This document shows, piece after piece, positions 5,988 through 13,776 of a stretch of DNA of 13,900 bases. The notes under the pieces were generated by a model that was given only the letters and a program-made list of their open reading frames with translations, was not told the origin of the DNA and did no database searches. Each line of letters opens with the position of its first letter. The stretch's first letter is position 1. Source of the DNA: DATGMP01 sp035293565 (GTDB taxonomy: Bacteria; Pseudomonadota; Alphaproteobacteria; BOG-932; Roseiterribacteraceae); the NCBI GenBank assembly GCA_035293565.1, contig DATGMP010000003.1:1-13900 (forward strand), in the 5' to 3' direction. The position numbers were made by a program, and so were the translations under genes.

Positions 5988-7333
5988 TGCGCTATCTGCC
6001 CCTGACTCAGGATGACAGGGCCGCGATGCTGGCGCGAATCGGCGCCGGCTCGGTCGACGATCTGTTCCGCGATGTGCCGGAGTCCGCGCGGCGATCGAGC
6101 GTCATCGAGGGCTTGCCGTCCCATTTGGGCGAGCTCGAGGTCGAGCGGCGTCTGAAGACGTTGGCGGCGCGCAACCTGCCGGCCGGATCGGTGCCGTCTT
6201 TCATGGGCGCCGGCGCCTATCGCCATCACATTCCGGCCGCCGTCGATCATCTGATCCAGCGCGGCGAGTTCTTGACCAGCTACACGCCTTACCAGCCCGA
6301 AGTGAGCCAGGGCACGCTGCAATATCTGTTCGAGTTCCAGACTCAGGTCGCTCTGCTGACCGGCATGGATGTGGCGAACGCCTCGATGTATGACGGTTCG
6401 ACTGCTTGCGCCGAAGCCGTGATGATGGCGAACCGCGTCACCAAGCGGTCGCGCGCTGTGTTGTCCGGTGGTCTGCATCCGCATTACGCCGAGGTGACGC
6501 GGACACAAGCACGATGGACCGGCTTCGACGCGGTGGACGCGCCGCCCGATATCACCGGCACCGAAGATCTCGCATCGCTGGTCGACGACACGACCTCTTG
6601 CATTGTCGTGCAGAATCCGAGCGTCTTCGGCCATATACGCGATCTGTCCGCGCTCGCGGAGGCGTGCCACGCCAAAGGCGCGCTGCTGGTCGTCGTCGTA
6701 ACCGAAATCGTGTCGCTGGGGCTGTTGACGCCGCCGGGCGAGATGGGCGCCGACATCGTCGTCGCCGAAGGCCAGTCGCTCGGCAATGCGCTCAATTTCG
6801 GCGGGCCCTATGTCGGGCTCTTCGCGACGCGTGACAAGTTCGTGCGCCAGATGCCCGGCAGGCTTTGCGGCGAAACCATCGATGCCGACGGCAAACGCGG
6901 TTGGGTGCTGACGCTGTCGACTCGCGAGCAGCATATCCGCCGCGAGAAGGCGACCAGCAACATCTGCACCAATAGCGGCCTCTGCGCGCTCGCTTTCACG
7001 ATCCATCTATCGCTGCTTGGCGAAGCAGGGTTTCAAAAACTCGCCCGACTCAATCATGCGGCCGCGATCGGTCTTGCCGATCGGTTGGCGAAGGTGCCGG
7101 GAGTTTCCGTGATCAATCGCGGGTTCTTCAATGAATTCACGATCCGATTGCGAGGTGATGCGGCCGCGATCGTCGATCGCCTGGCGGAACAGCGAATCCT
7201 CGCTGGCGTGCCGGTATCGCGGCTGATTCCGGGCAAGCCGGAGCTCGCCAATCTTCTGCTCGTCGCCGCGACGGAGACGAATACCGAGGCGGACATGGAC
7301 GCCTTCGCCGCCGCGCTCGCAGAGGTGGTCTGA
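5987..7333 (+). CDS. gcvPA: Glycine dehydrogenase (decarboxylating) subunit 1
   Basis: This is the N-terminal half of the P protein, which decarboxylates glycine and loads the aminomethyl group onto GcvH. In this organism the P protein is split into two subunits, as in Bacillus and many alphaproteobacteria. The 448-residue length matches GcvPA. Family signatures are MRYLPLTQDDRAAML at the start, FMGAGAYRHHIP, the long conserved block from EFLTSYTPYQPEVSQG to FEFQTQVALLTGM, YDGSTACAEA, GLHPHYAEVTRT and SNICTNSGLCALAF. This subunit carries no PLP lysine; that is in GcvPB. The ATG overlaps the gcvH stop by one base (TAATG), and gcvPB starts 1 nt after its stop, so the subunits should be made in step. 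Confidence 0.96.
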   Translation: MRYLPLTQDDRAAMLARIGAGSVDDLFRDVPESARRSSVIEGLPSHLGELEVERRLKTLAARNLPAGSVPSFMGAGAYRHHIPAAVDHLIQRGEFLTSYTPYQPEVSQGTLQYLFEFQTQVALLTGMDVANASMYDGSTACAEAVMMANRVTKRSRAVLSGGLHPHYAEVTRTQARWTGFDAVDAPPDITGTEDLASLVDDTTSCIVVQNPSVFGHIRDLSALAEACHAKGALLVVVVTEIVSLGLLTPPGEMGADIVVAEGQSLGNALNFGGPYVGLFATRDKFVRQMPGRLCGETIDADGKRGWVLTLSTREQHIRREKATSNICTNSGLCALAFTIHLSLLGEAGFQKLARLNHAAAIGLADRLAKVPGVSVINRGFFNEFTIRLRGDAAAIVDRLAEQRILAGVPVSRLIPGKPELANLLLVAATETNTEADMDAFAAALAEVV

Positions 7334-7334
7334 C

Positions 7335-8894
7335 ATGGCGATGAACAGCACGGGGCGCGGCACGACACGACCGGAAACCGGCGAAGGCGGAATGCCGGCG
7401 GACACTTTCAGCGGCAATCGCGGCCTGGCCATGGAGGAGCCGCTGATCTTCGAGCAGGGCGAGCCCGCACGCGCCGGTGTCGATCTGCCGGAGCCGCCGA
7501 TCGCCGAGCTTCGCCTTGGCGACGTGAAGCCACGATCGGGCATCGGCCTGCCCGGGCTTTCCGAGCCGCAGGTGATTCGTCATTTCACGCGGCTCAGCCA
7601 GAAGAATTATGCGATCGACGCCGGGCTCTATCCGCTGGGCTCCTGCACGATGAAGCACAATCCCCGCCTCAACGAGGCGATGGCGCGGCTGCCGGGATTC
7701 GCCGATATCCATCCGCTGCAGCCGGTCGCGACCGTGCAAGGCGCGCTGGAGCTGATCGATTCGCTGGCGCGCTGGCTGCTCGACCTGACCGGCATGGCGG
7801 CCGTCGCCATGTCGCCGGGCGCGGGCGCGCATGGCGAGCAGTGCGGCATGATCGCGATCCGCGCCGCGCTCGAGGCGCGCGGCGACAAGCGCTCGCGCGT
7901 TCTGGTTCCGGAATCGGCGCATGGCACAAATCCAGCCACCGCGGCCGCTTTGGGCTATGCGGTCGATGCGATTCCGGGCGCCGCGGACGGGCGCGTCGAC
8001 ACGGCGGCGCTCGCGGCCAAGCTGGGGCCCGACGTGGCGGCGATCATGCTGACGAATCCGAACACCTGCGGTCTGTTCGAGCATGACATCATCGAGATCG
8101 CGCGGCTCGTTCACGACGCCGGCGCGCTGTTCTATTGCGACGGCGCCAACTTCAATGCCATCGTCGGGCGCGTGCGCCCCGCCGATCTCGGCATCGATGC
8201 GATGCACATCAATTTGCACAAGACCTTCTCGACACCGCATGGCGGCGGCGGACCGGGCGCGGGACCGGTCGTGCTGTCGCATGCGCTCGCCTCCTTTGCG
8301 CCTGCCAGCGCGGTCGTGCGCGGCCCGAACGGCTTCAGCCTGGCGGAGCATCCGGAAGGATCGAGCTTCGGCCGGCTGAAAGCCTTCCACGGTCAGATGG
8401 GCATGTTCGTGCGAGCGCTGGCCTACATTCTGAGCCATGGCGCGGACGGGCTGCTGCAGGCATCGAGCGATGCGGTTCTCAACGCGAACTACGTCCTGGC
8501 TTCGCTTCAGGACGTCATGAGCCCGGCCTTCCCCGGTCCCTGCATGCATGAAGCGCTGTTCGATGATCGCTTCCTCAAGGAAACCGGCGTCTCGACCCTC
8601 GACTTCGCCAAGGCGATGCTCGACGAGGGATATCATCCGATGACCGTCTACTTCCCGTTGGCCGTCCACGGGGCGATGCTCATTGAGCCGACGGAGAGCG
8701 AATCGAAGGAATCGCTGGACCTCTTCATCGCCACCCTTCGCTATTTGGCCGAACGCGCCAAAGCCGGCGCTTCGGAGCATTTTGTCGCAGCCCCGAGACT
8801 CACGCCGCGGCGCCGGCTGGATGAGACCGGCGCGGCCCGAAAGCCGGTGCTTCGCTGGCGACCCGAAGAGCAATTGGATCAAGCGGCTGAGTGA
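7335..8894 (+). CDS. gcvPB: Glycine dehydrogenase (decarboxylating) subunit 2
   Basis: This is the catalytic, PLP-binding half of the split P protein. The cofactor lysine is K296 in INLHKTFSTPHGGGGPG. Other signatures are PIGLPGLSEPQVIRHFTRLSQ, GLYPLGSCTMKHNPRLNE, PGFADIHPLQP, VPESAHGTNPATAA, LTNPNTCGLFE and HPMTVYFPL. The length of 519 residues is at the long end of the family because of an N-terminal extension. The ATG at 7335 follows GAGG (7322-7325) by 9 nt. There is no obvious terminator downstream. The 150 bases to the next gene include an AT-rich stretch that looks like the promoter region of that gene. Confidence 0.96.
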   Translation: MAMNSTGRGTTRPETGEGGMPADTFSGNRGLAMEEPLIFEQGEPARAGVDLPEPPIAELRLGDVKPRSGIGLPGLSEPQVIRHFTRLSQKNYAIDAGLYPLGSCTMKHNPRLNEAMARLPGFADIHPLQPVATVQGALELIDSLARWLLDLTGMAAVAMSPGAGAHGEQCGMIAIRAALEARGDKRSRVLVPESAHGTNPATAAALGYAVDAIPGAADGRVDTAALAAKLGPDVAAIMLTNPNTCGLFEHDIIEIARLVHDAGALFYCDGANFNAIVGRVRPADLGIDAMHINLHKTFSTPHGGGGPGAGPVVLSHALASFAPASAVVRGPNGFSLAEHPEGSSFGRLKAFHGQMGMFVRALAYILSHGADGLLQASSDAVLNANYVLASLQDVMSPAFPGPCMHEALFDDRFLKETGVSTLDFAKAMLDEGYHPMTVYFPLAVHGAMLIEPTESESKESLDLFIATLRYLAERAKAGASEHFVAAPRLTPRRRLDETGAARKPVLRWRPEEQLDQAAE

Positions 8895-8956
8895 TTGAGA
8901 ACGCGACGAGGCGGCTGCCGAAGTTGCGCCCGCTATTTACAGATCAACTCTATAGT

Positions 8957-8971
8957 TTAACGAAATCTTAG
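8957..8971 (+). promoter_or_regulatory. Candidate CtrA-binding site upstream of the histidine kinase
   Basis: TTAACGAAATCTTAG fits the alphaproteobacterial CtrA box TTAA-N7-TTAA with one mismatch. It lies in a conspicuously AT-rich stretch (about 8931-8975) in otherwise GC-rich DNA, 74 bases before the kinase ATG, and TATAGT (8951-8956) touches it. No well-spaced -35 is visible for TATAGT. The match is from the consensus alone, so a chance AT-rich hit remains possible. Confidence 0.35.
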
Positions 8972-9044
8972 CTATTCGGGTCGAATCTACGGCGTGTTTG
9001 CTGCAGCGCAGAAGCGCCGGCCATTTGCCCGTTCGGAGCCTTCG

Positions 9045-10367
9045 ATGAACGCGTCCGCCAGCCCTCCCCTCGCCTCCAGCGGCGTGGTGAATGACGGCAC
9101 TGGGGATGGCGATGCGCCGCGCATTCCGGCCTTCCGGCTTTTGATCAACGCGCCGACGCTGGGGCCGGACGCGACGTCGGGCGAAGTTTACGATCTTCTG
9201 GTGGCGCGGCCCGAAATTCCCTGCATTCCGATCATCGACCATGACTGGATCGTCGGCGCAGTCGACCGCGTCTCTCTGCTCAACCGATTCTCGCGCCATT
9301 TGATGCGCGACTATTATTTCGGCCGGCCAGTCTCGCTGGTGCTCGACCCCGAGCCCCTGGTCATCGACGCCGACACGCCGATCAGTGTCCTGACTGAGCG
9401 GATCTCGCATGAGAAGCCGCAAGCGCTGACCGCCGGCTTCATCATCACCCGCGATGGCCGCTATGCCGGCGTCGGGACCGCGCTCGACATGATGAGGGCT
9501 TCGGTCGAGGAGGCCCAGCTCCGCGCGGCCGAACTCTCGCGCCTGCAAAAGGTCGCCGAGGAGGCGAATCGCAGCAAGACGCTGTTCCTCGCGAACATGT
9601 CGCACGAGTTCCGCACCCCGTTGAACGCGATCATCGGCTTTGGCGAAGTGCTGGGCAGCCAGCGCTTCGGACCGCTCAATGCGCGCCAGGCGGAATATAT
9701 CGAGGATATCCGGAACTCCGGGGTGCATCTGTTAGCGCTGGTCAACGACATCCTCGAGATGTCCAAGGCCGAGGCGGGCAAGCTCGAGCTCCACGAGAAT
9801 TGTGTCCTTCTCGAAGAGCTGGCGATCAATTGCCTGCGGACCGTCCGCCAGCGGGCTCAGGAGGCGGGGCTCGAGCTCAGCCTCGAGCTGCCCGACAAGC
9901 ATGTGGAGCTGTGGTGCGACCCCGTGAAGCTTCGACAGATCATCGTCAACCTGCTGTCCAACGCGGTGAAGTTCACCAACCCCGGCGGCAAAGTTGCGGT
10001 AGAGGCGCGCCTGCTCGTCGACGGCGGGCTCGAGATCGCGGTCGCGGATAACGGCATCGGCATGTCGCCCGAGCAAATTCCGCTGGCCCTTCAGGCTTTC
10101 GTTCAGATCGACAACAGCAGCAACCGCTCGCACCAGGGGACCGGGCTGGGCCTGCCTCTCTGCAAGCAGCTCACCGAGCTGCATGGCGGGGAGCTGATCG
10201 TCGAGAGCGCGCTTGGCAAAGGAAGCAGGATGCGCGTCCGTCTGCCGGTCGAGCGAATCAAAGTCGCCGGCCCGCGGGCGAGCGACGACGCGAGTTTCGA
10301 GTCGCTGCTAGCGGTGGCGTACGCCGGCCTTCGGATCCTTGAAGCGGAAGAGCCCCGGATCCAGTGA
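9045..10367 (+). CDS. Soluble CBS-domain sensor histidine kinase, PleC/DivJ/PdhS-like core
   Basis: A 440-residue cytoplasmic sensor kinase with no membrane segments or receiver domain. The ATG at 9045 is chosen because GGAG ends 6 nt upstream; a GTG at 8994 in the same frame has no such site. Residues ~35-153 form a CBS-like pair: VYDLLVARPEIPCIPIID and IVGAVDR, then VIDADTPISVL with GFIITRDGRYAGVGT. This form is also seen in some GGDEF/EAL proteins. A short coiled linker (154-178) leads to the HisKA domain with H187 in SHEFRTPLNAIIGF. The following FGPL, YIEDI.NSG.HLL.LVNDILEMSK.EAGKLEL pattern is that of PleC, DivJ and PdhS kinases, which act on DivK. The HATPase has N302 in NLLSNAVKF, DNGIGM at 335-340 and GTGLGL at 365-370. 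The last 20 codons overlap lolA. The kinase class is firm; the partner is inferred. Confidence 0.88.
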   Translation: MNASASPPLASSGVVNDGTGDGDAPRIPAFRLLINAPTLGPDATSGEVYDLLVARPEIPCIPIIDHDWIVGAVDRVSLLNRFSRHLMRDYYFGRPVSLVLDPEPLVIDADTPISVLTERISHEKPQALTAGFIITRDGRYAGVGTALDMMRASVEEAQLRAAELSRLQKVAEEANRSKTLFLANMSHEFRTPLNAIIGFGEVLGSQRFGPLNARQAEYIEDIRNSGVHLLALVNDILEMSKAEAGKLELHENCVLLEELAINCLRTVRQRAQEAGLELSLELPDKHVELWCDPVKLRQIIVNLLSNAVKFTNPGGKVAVEARLLVDGGLEIAVADNGIGMSPEQIPLALQAFVQIDNSSNRSHQGTGLGLPLCKQLTELHGGELIVESALGKGSRMRVRLPVERIKVAGPRASDDASFESLLAVAYAGLRILEAEEPRIQ

Positions 10368-10925
10368 GAGGCCCAGGCGCCAACCCGAAAAGGTGACGTC
10401 GGTCACCTGGCCTTGAGCATCGGTGACGCGCCAGCCGCGCAGCTCGAGCGGCTGATCCGAAAACGCGATCGTGACCGACCCGGCCCCGGGATCCTTGTCT
10501 TCGACCAACGTGATCCGGATCACGCCGGCGGCATGCTCGTAGCGCGTGACCTTGACGCCGTCCGTCAGCGAGATGCGCGGCTTCAAGAGGAAGGAAGCCG
10601 GGGTCTCGCTGATCGGCTCGTTCGACGCCTCCTGCTGCTTGGCGTCCCAGAAGATGATGTAATCGCCGTCGGCGACCAGAAAGTCGCCCTTGGGGTCGCT
10701 GTAATCGAACCGCAGCTTGCCCGGTCGCGACAGGTCGAAGCGGCCCTTGGAGATCGCGCCGTCGGGCGCCACCATCGTGAAGTCCGCCTCGGCCGTCGTA
10801 AGCCCGTTGAGATAGGATTCGATTCGGTCGAGGTCAGCCTGCTTCCCTGCAGCCGGGGTTTGGGCCAGGGCCGGAAGAGGGAGAACGAGCAGGGCAGCGG
10901 CGCAAAGGAGCTGTATTAGGCGCAT
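10308..10925 (-). CDS. lolA: Outer-membrane lipoprotein carrier protein LolA
   Basis: LolA carries lipoproteins across the periplasm from the LolCDE complex to the outer membrane. The 205-residue precursor starts with a clear signal peptide (MRLIQLLCAAALLVLPLPALA, cut before QTPAAG). The mature part has the expected half-barrel pattern: LDRIESYLNGLTTAEADFTM, GRFDLSRPGKLRFDY, LVADGDYIIFWD, SFLLKP and the closing LDPGLFRF. C8 lies inside the hydrophobic core of the signal, not at a lipobox, so it is not itself predicted to be a lipoprotein. No good Shine-Dalgarno is visible. It is divergent from the MaoC-like gene across 52 bases. The 3' end runs 60 bases into the antisense end of the histidine kinase gene, and the conserved LDPGLFRF lies inside the overlap region. 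Confidence 0.92.
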   Translation of the reverse strand: MRLIQLLCAAALLVLPLPALAQTPAAGKQADLDRIESYLNGLTTAEADFTMVAPDGAISKGRFDLSRPGKLRFDYSDPKGDFLVADGDYIIFWDAKQQEASNEPISETPASFLLKPRISLTDGVKVTRYEHAAGVIRITLVEDKDPGAGSVTIAFSDQPLELRGWRVTDAQGQVTDVTFSGWRLGLSLDPGLFRFKDPKAGVRHR

Positions 10926-10977
10926 ATGCTATCTATGGGTCTGAACCATGGCGGCACAAGGGCGATAACGGAACGCG

Positions 10978-11385
10978 ATGAAAGTCGGCGACACATTTTC
11001 GAAAGAGGTCCATTTCGACGCGGCTGGGATCTCCGCCTTCGCGCGCTCGACGGGAGACATGAACCCGTTGCATCACAATCCGGCGCTGGCGGCAAAATCC
11101 CGTTTCGGTGGGATCATCGCCTCAGGGAGTCATGTTTCGGCGCTTCTCCTGGGCATGCTGGCAGGCTGGTTCGCCGACAAGCCCGAGAATGTCGGACTCG
11201 ATTTTGCCATCCGCTTCAAGGCGCCGGTGCGCGACGGCGATACCGTGACGATGCGCTGGCGAATCGCGAGCATCGAGCCCAAGGCGTCGCTCAAGGGCGA
11301 CATCGTGCGCGCGGAGGGCGAAGCGGCGCGCGCCGATGGCGTCGTTGCCGCGACGGCGACCGCCGCAGCGGCGGTGTTCCGGTGA
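10978..11385 (+). CDS. MaoC-like dehydratase (hot-dog fold enoyl-CoA hydratase-like)
   Basis: This 135-residue protein is a single-domain hot-dog enzyme of the MaoC/PhaJ group, which hydrates 2-enoyl-CoA (or dehydrates the 3-hydroxyacyl form). The active-site motif is GDMNPLHHN, giving D27 and H32, the pair equivalent to the Asp and His of Aeromonas PhaJ. The conserved FGGIIASGSH follows, and FAIRFKAPVRDGDTV is the usual central strand region. It starts at ATG 10978 with a weak CGGAA upstream. It is divergent from lolA and convergent with the oxidoreductase cluster, so it may be a single-gene unit. Substrate chain length cannot be read from the sequence. Confidence 0.88.
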   Translation: MKVGDTFSKEVHFDAAGISAFARSTGDMNPLHHNPALAAKSRFGGIIASGSHVSALLLGMLAGWFADKPENVGLDFAIRFKAPVRDGDTVTMRWRIASIEPKASLKGDIVRAEGEAARADGVVAATATAAAAVFR

Positions 11386-11392
11386 TCTATCT

Positions 11393-11419
11393 TCGTCATC
11401 CCGAGAAGGCGGGAATGAC
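11393..11419. repeat. Palindromic dispersed repeat, copy 2 (between convergent genes)
   Basis: TTCGTCATCCC and GGGAATGAC form an imperfect hairpin: GTCAT with ATGAC and CCC with GGG, with one bulged A. It is related to the repeat at 4117-4146 but has a different loop, and its outer pair is lost. It sits 7 bases after the maoC stop and 31 bases beyond the end of the LLM oxidoreductase gene. It could act as a bidirectional RNA end structure, though there is no T-run. Confidence 0.55.
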
Positions 11420-11450
11420 CCCGTGAGAGCCGCGAGGTTTGCATCCCGAG

Positions 11451-12320
11451 CTATAGCTTCCCGATGAAGCGATGGGCCAGCAAATCGAGCTCGGCCAGCA
11501 TGCCTTCGCGGTTCGTCTCGGTCAGAGAGAACACGAACTGCTCGACGCCCGCGCGTTTATATTCGGCGAGCGCATCGAGCGTGCGGGGCATTACCGAATA
11601 GCCGCCGCACGAAATCTTGACCGCACGCGCCGGACGGCTCCGCGCGTCCAGCATCTCGCGCAATCGGGCAACATGGCCCGCAACCGCATCGGCCGGCATG
11701 TCGAAGCCGTACCAGCCATCGCCCAACCGTGCCGTCCGGTCGAGCGCCGCCTCGCTCCAGCCGCCGAACCAGAGTGGCGGATGCGGCCTCTGGACAGGTT
11801 TCGGATATTGGCGGCAGGCCGGCAGCGTATAGAAACGGCCGGAGAATTCAGAGACCGGATCCCGCCAGAGCCTGCGCATGACTTCGACATATTCCTCGGC
11901 GCGGGCGCCGCGTTCCTCCCAGGGCACGCTGCAGGCCTCGAACTCCTCGCGGCTCCAGCCGATGCCGATGGTAAGGTCGAAGCGGCCGCCGGACAGCCAG
12001 TCCAGAGTCGCAACATGCTTGGCCGTGTAGACCGGGTTGCGCTGCGGCAGCAGCATGACGCCGGTGGCGAGCCGAATGTGCTCGGTCGCCGCAGCGATGA
12101 AGGCGTGCGCCACCAGCGGATCGGGCAGCGATGTGTCGGCTGGAAAGAAGGCCTTGCCGTCGTCGGATGATGGGTAGTCGTCGACCGGCCGGTCGAAGAG
12201 GACGACGTGCTCGCCGAGATAAAGCTCGGCGAAGCCGAGCGCTTCGGCGCGTCGCGCGATGTCCTTCAGCGCGGCCGGCGTCGCGGCCGGCGAGACGGGA
12301 AGATTGAGACCGATTTCCAC
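11451..12320 (-). CDS. LLM-class flavin-dependent oxidoreductase
   Basis: A luciferase-like TIM-barrel monooxygenase or dehydrogenase using F420 or FMN. GTG at 12320 is the likely start, giving (M)EIGLNLPVSPAATP and 289 residues; the first beta strand of this family begins right at the N-terminus. The frame extends 30 codons further to an ATG at 12410, but that part overlaps the FAD gene and looks like its shadow. Visible motifs are ALGFAELYLGEHVVL, IRLATGVMLLPQRNPVYTAKHVATLDWLSGGR, IGIGWSREEFEA and WFGGWSEAALDRTARLGDGW, resembling the Rv2161c-like (TIGR03619) subgroup. It begins 4 nt after the FAD dehydrogenase stop, so it belongs to that operon. Substrate is unknown, and the cofactor cannot be decided from sequence alone. 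Confidence 0.88.
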   Translation of the reverse strand: MEIGLNLPVSPAATPAALKDIARRAEALGFAELYLGEHVVLFDRPVDDYPSSDDGKAFFPADTSLPDPLVAHAFIAAATEHIRLATGVMLLPQRNPVYTAKHVATLDWLSGGRFDLTIGIGWSREEFEACSVPWEERGARAEEYVEVMRRLWRDPVSEFSGRFYTLPACRQYPKPVQRPHPPLWFGGWSEAALDRTARLGDGWYGFDMPADAVAGHVARLREMLDARSRPARAVKISCGGYSVMPRTLDALAEYKRAGVEQFVFSLTETNREGMLAELDLLAHRFIGKL

Positions 12321-12324
12321 CGCT

Positions 12325-13776
12325 CTATCGCGAGGCTGCGAAGCGGCCAGCGCGACGGCCGAAGAAGGTTGCCTCGCCGATGCAGGTGCCGCTCGAATAG
12401 CCGCGCGCATCTTGCGCGATGTTCCAGGCTGACGCCCCGGCGGCGTAAAGGCCGGGGATAGGCTCGCCGGTTTCGGTCAGCACTTCCGCATCCGCCGAGG
12501 TGCGGAGACCGCCCAGCGTGAAGCCGGCGAACTTCGCGCGGCCGACCGACAAGTCGAATGCCGCGTAGGGCGGCTTGTCGAGCGGCTTCAGCCAGTCGGC
12601 GTGCTTGTGGAACTCCGGATCCTCGCCTAAACGCGCGTGGCGATTGTGAGTTTCGATCGTCTGCACGAGCGCGCCCTTCGGCAGCTCGAGGCGCGCCTCC
12701 ATTTCTTCGACCGTCTCGAATCCGTCGATCAGCTTCTGCTCGAAGAAGTCATAAGGCGGGTAGCCGAAGATCTCGGAGTCGAGGATCAGATAGGCGATGC
12801 CGCGTGGCTGCTCGACGATGAAGCCCGCCGTGCGGCCATGATAGGAGTCCTCCGCCACGAAGCGCTTGCCCTCGGCATTGACGACAATGCCCTTGATCAA
12901 GCTTTCGGGCGGATAGAAGGGTGAGGTCAGGAAAGCGCGGTCGAGCCGCATCGCCTGCGCGCCGGCCGACAGGCCCAGCATGATGCCCGCGCCGTCGTCA
13001 TACGTGGTGCCGTGCTTGATGAGATCGCGCGGCATCCAGGCGAGCTCGTTCGCGAACATCTCCTCATTCATGATGTAGCCGCCCGCTGCGAGCACGACGC
13101 CCGAGCGGGCGCGGATGTTCAGCACATCATCGAAGCGGCGCACGCGCACGCCTTCGATGCTGCCGTCCGACGCGGCGATGAGGCCGACGACGCCCGCGTC
13201 GTACAACGCGCGAACACCGAGCGCGGACGCCTTGGCGATCAGCATCTTCATCAGCAGCGAGCCCGCTTCACCGGAAGCGAGCGCCACCTTATGGCCGCGC
13301 GGCGCCGGCTTCGCCTTCTCGCGGAACGGCCAGGCCTTTTCGTTGCCGCTCCAGATCAGGCATTCGGTGCCCGGCTGAATCGCGGCCTTGCCGGGATAGT
13401 AGCTGCGCTCGAACGGCACGCCGTTCTCCTCGAGCCAATGAAAATGCGCGACGCTCTCCTCGCAATAGAGGCGAAGCTTTTTGGGATCGGGATCGGGGGT
13501 CAACGCGTCCAGATATTTGTACATCTCCTCGGGCGTGTCCTCGAACCCGCAGGCGATCTGCACCGGCGTGCCGCCGCCCAGATAGATATGCCCGCCGGCG
13601 ATCGCCGTGGCTCCGCCACCGCCGCTCGCACGCTCCAGCACCATCACGTCCGCGCCGGTGCGCCGCGCCTCGATCGCCGCCGAGGCGCCCGCGCCGCCGA
13701 AGCCCACGACCAACACGTCGGCGGATTCGTCCCAGGAGGTGATCGCGCTGTCATGCAGCAGCTCCGGGATCTTCAC
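12325..13776 (-). CDS. FAD-dependent dehydrogenase (fumarate reductase/ketosteroid dehydrogenase superfamily)
   Basis: A 483-residue flavoprotein of the FAD_binding_2 type, the group that includes fumarate reductase flavoprotein, KstD and related dehydrogenases. The N-terminal FAD Rossmann motif is VVGFGGAGASAAIEA at about 23-37, ending at the ribose-binding E48, followed by SGGGGATAIAGG. The C-terminal FAD segment is GLYAAGASAWNIAQDARGYSSGTCIGEA. TLGGLRTSADAEVL is the usual region before it. No signal peptide, heme motif or iron-sulfur motif is seen, so it is a plain cytoplasmic enzyme. The start is GTG at 13776, which overlaps the upstream hydrolase stop as GTGA and has GGAG 8 nt ahead. Next to a hydrolase, an LLM oxidoreductase and a MaoC-like gene, a role in ring or steroid-like compound breakdown is plausible but not shown. 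Confidence 0.87.
   Translation of the reverse strand: MKIPELLHDSAITSWDESADVLVVGFGGAGASAAIEARRTGADVMVLERASGGGGATAIAGGHIYLGGGTPVQIACGFEDTPEEMYKYLDALTPDPDPKKLRLYCEESVAHFHWLEENGVPFERSYYPGKAAIQPGTECLIWSGNEKAWPFREKAKPAPRGHKVALASGEAGSLLMKMLIAKASALGVRALYDAGVVGLIAASDGSIEGVRVRRFDDVLNIRARSGVVLAAGGYIMNEEMFANELAWMPRDLIKHGTTYDDGAGIMLGLSAGAQAMRLDRAFLTSPFYPPESLIKGIVVNAEGKRFVAEDSYHGRTAGFIVEQPRGIAYLILDSEIFGYPPYDFFEQKLIDGFETVEEMEARLELPKGALVQTIETHNRHARLGEDPEFHKHADWLKPLDKPPYAAFDLSVGRAKFAGFTLGGLRTSADAEVLTETGEPIPGLYAAGASAWNIAQDARGYSSGTCIGEATFFGRRAGRFAASR

Noticed and set aside
7137..8882. Long open frame of 581 codons on the minus strand
   Set aside because: It lies fully antisense to gcvPA/gcvPB, is rich in Arg, Ala, Gly and His with no recognisable motif, and is explained by GC-rich codon usage of the real genes.
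8937..9728. Minus-strand frame of 263 codons opposite the histidine kinase
   Set aside because: It is antisense to clear CBS/HisKA coding sequence and has no protein signatures.
10308..10925. LolA as a lipoprotein because of the cysteine in its signal peptide
   Set aside because: C8 sits within the hydrophobic core too near the N-terminus. A signal peptidase I site (ALA before QTPAAG) follows.
12321..12410. Extended N-terminus of the LLM oxidoreductase from ATG 12410
   Set aside because: The extra 30 residues overlap the FAD gene and precede the first conserved strand. GTG 12320 gives the family-like start.
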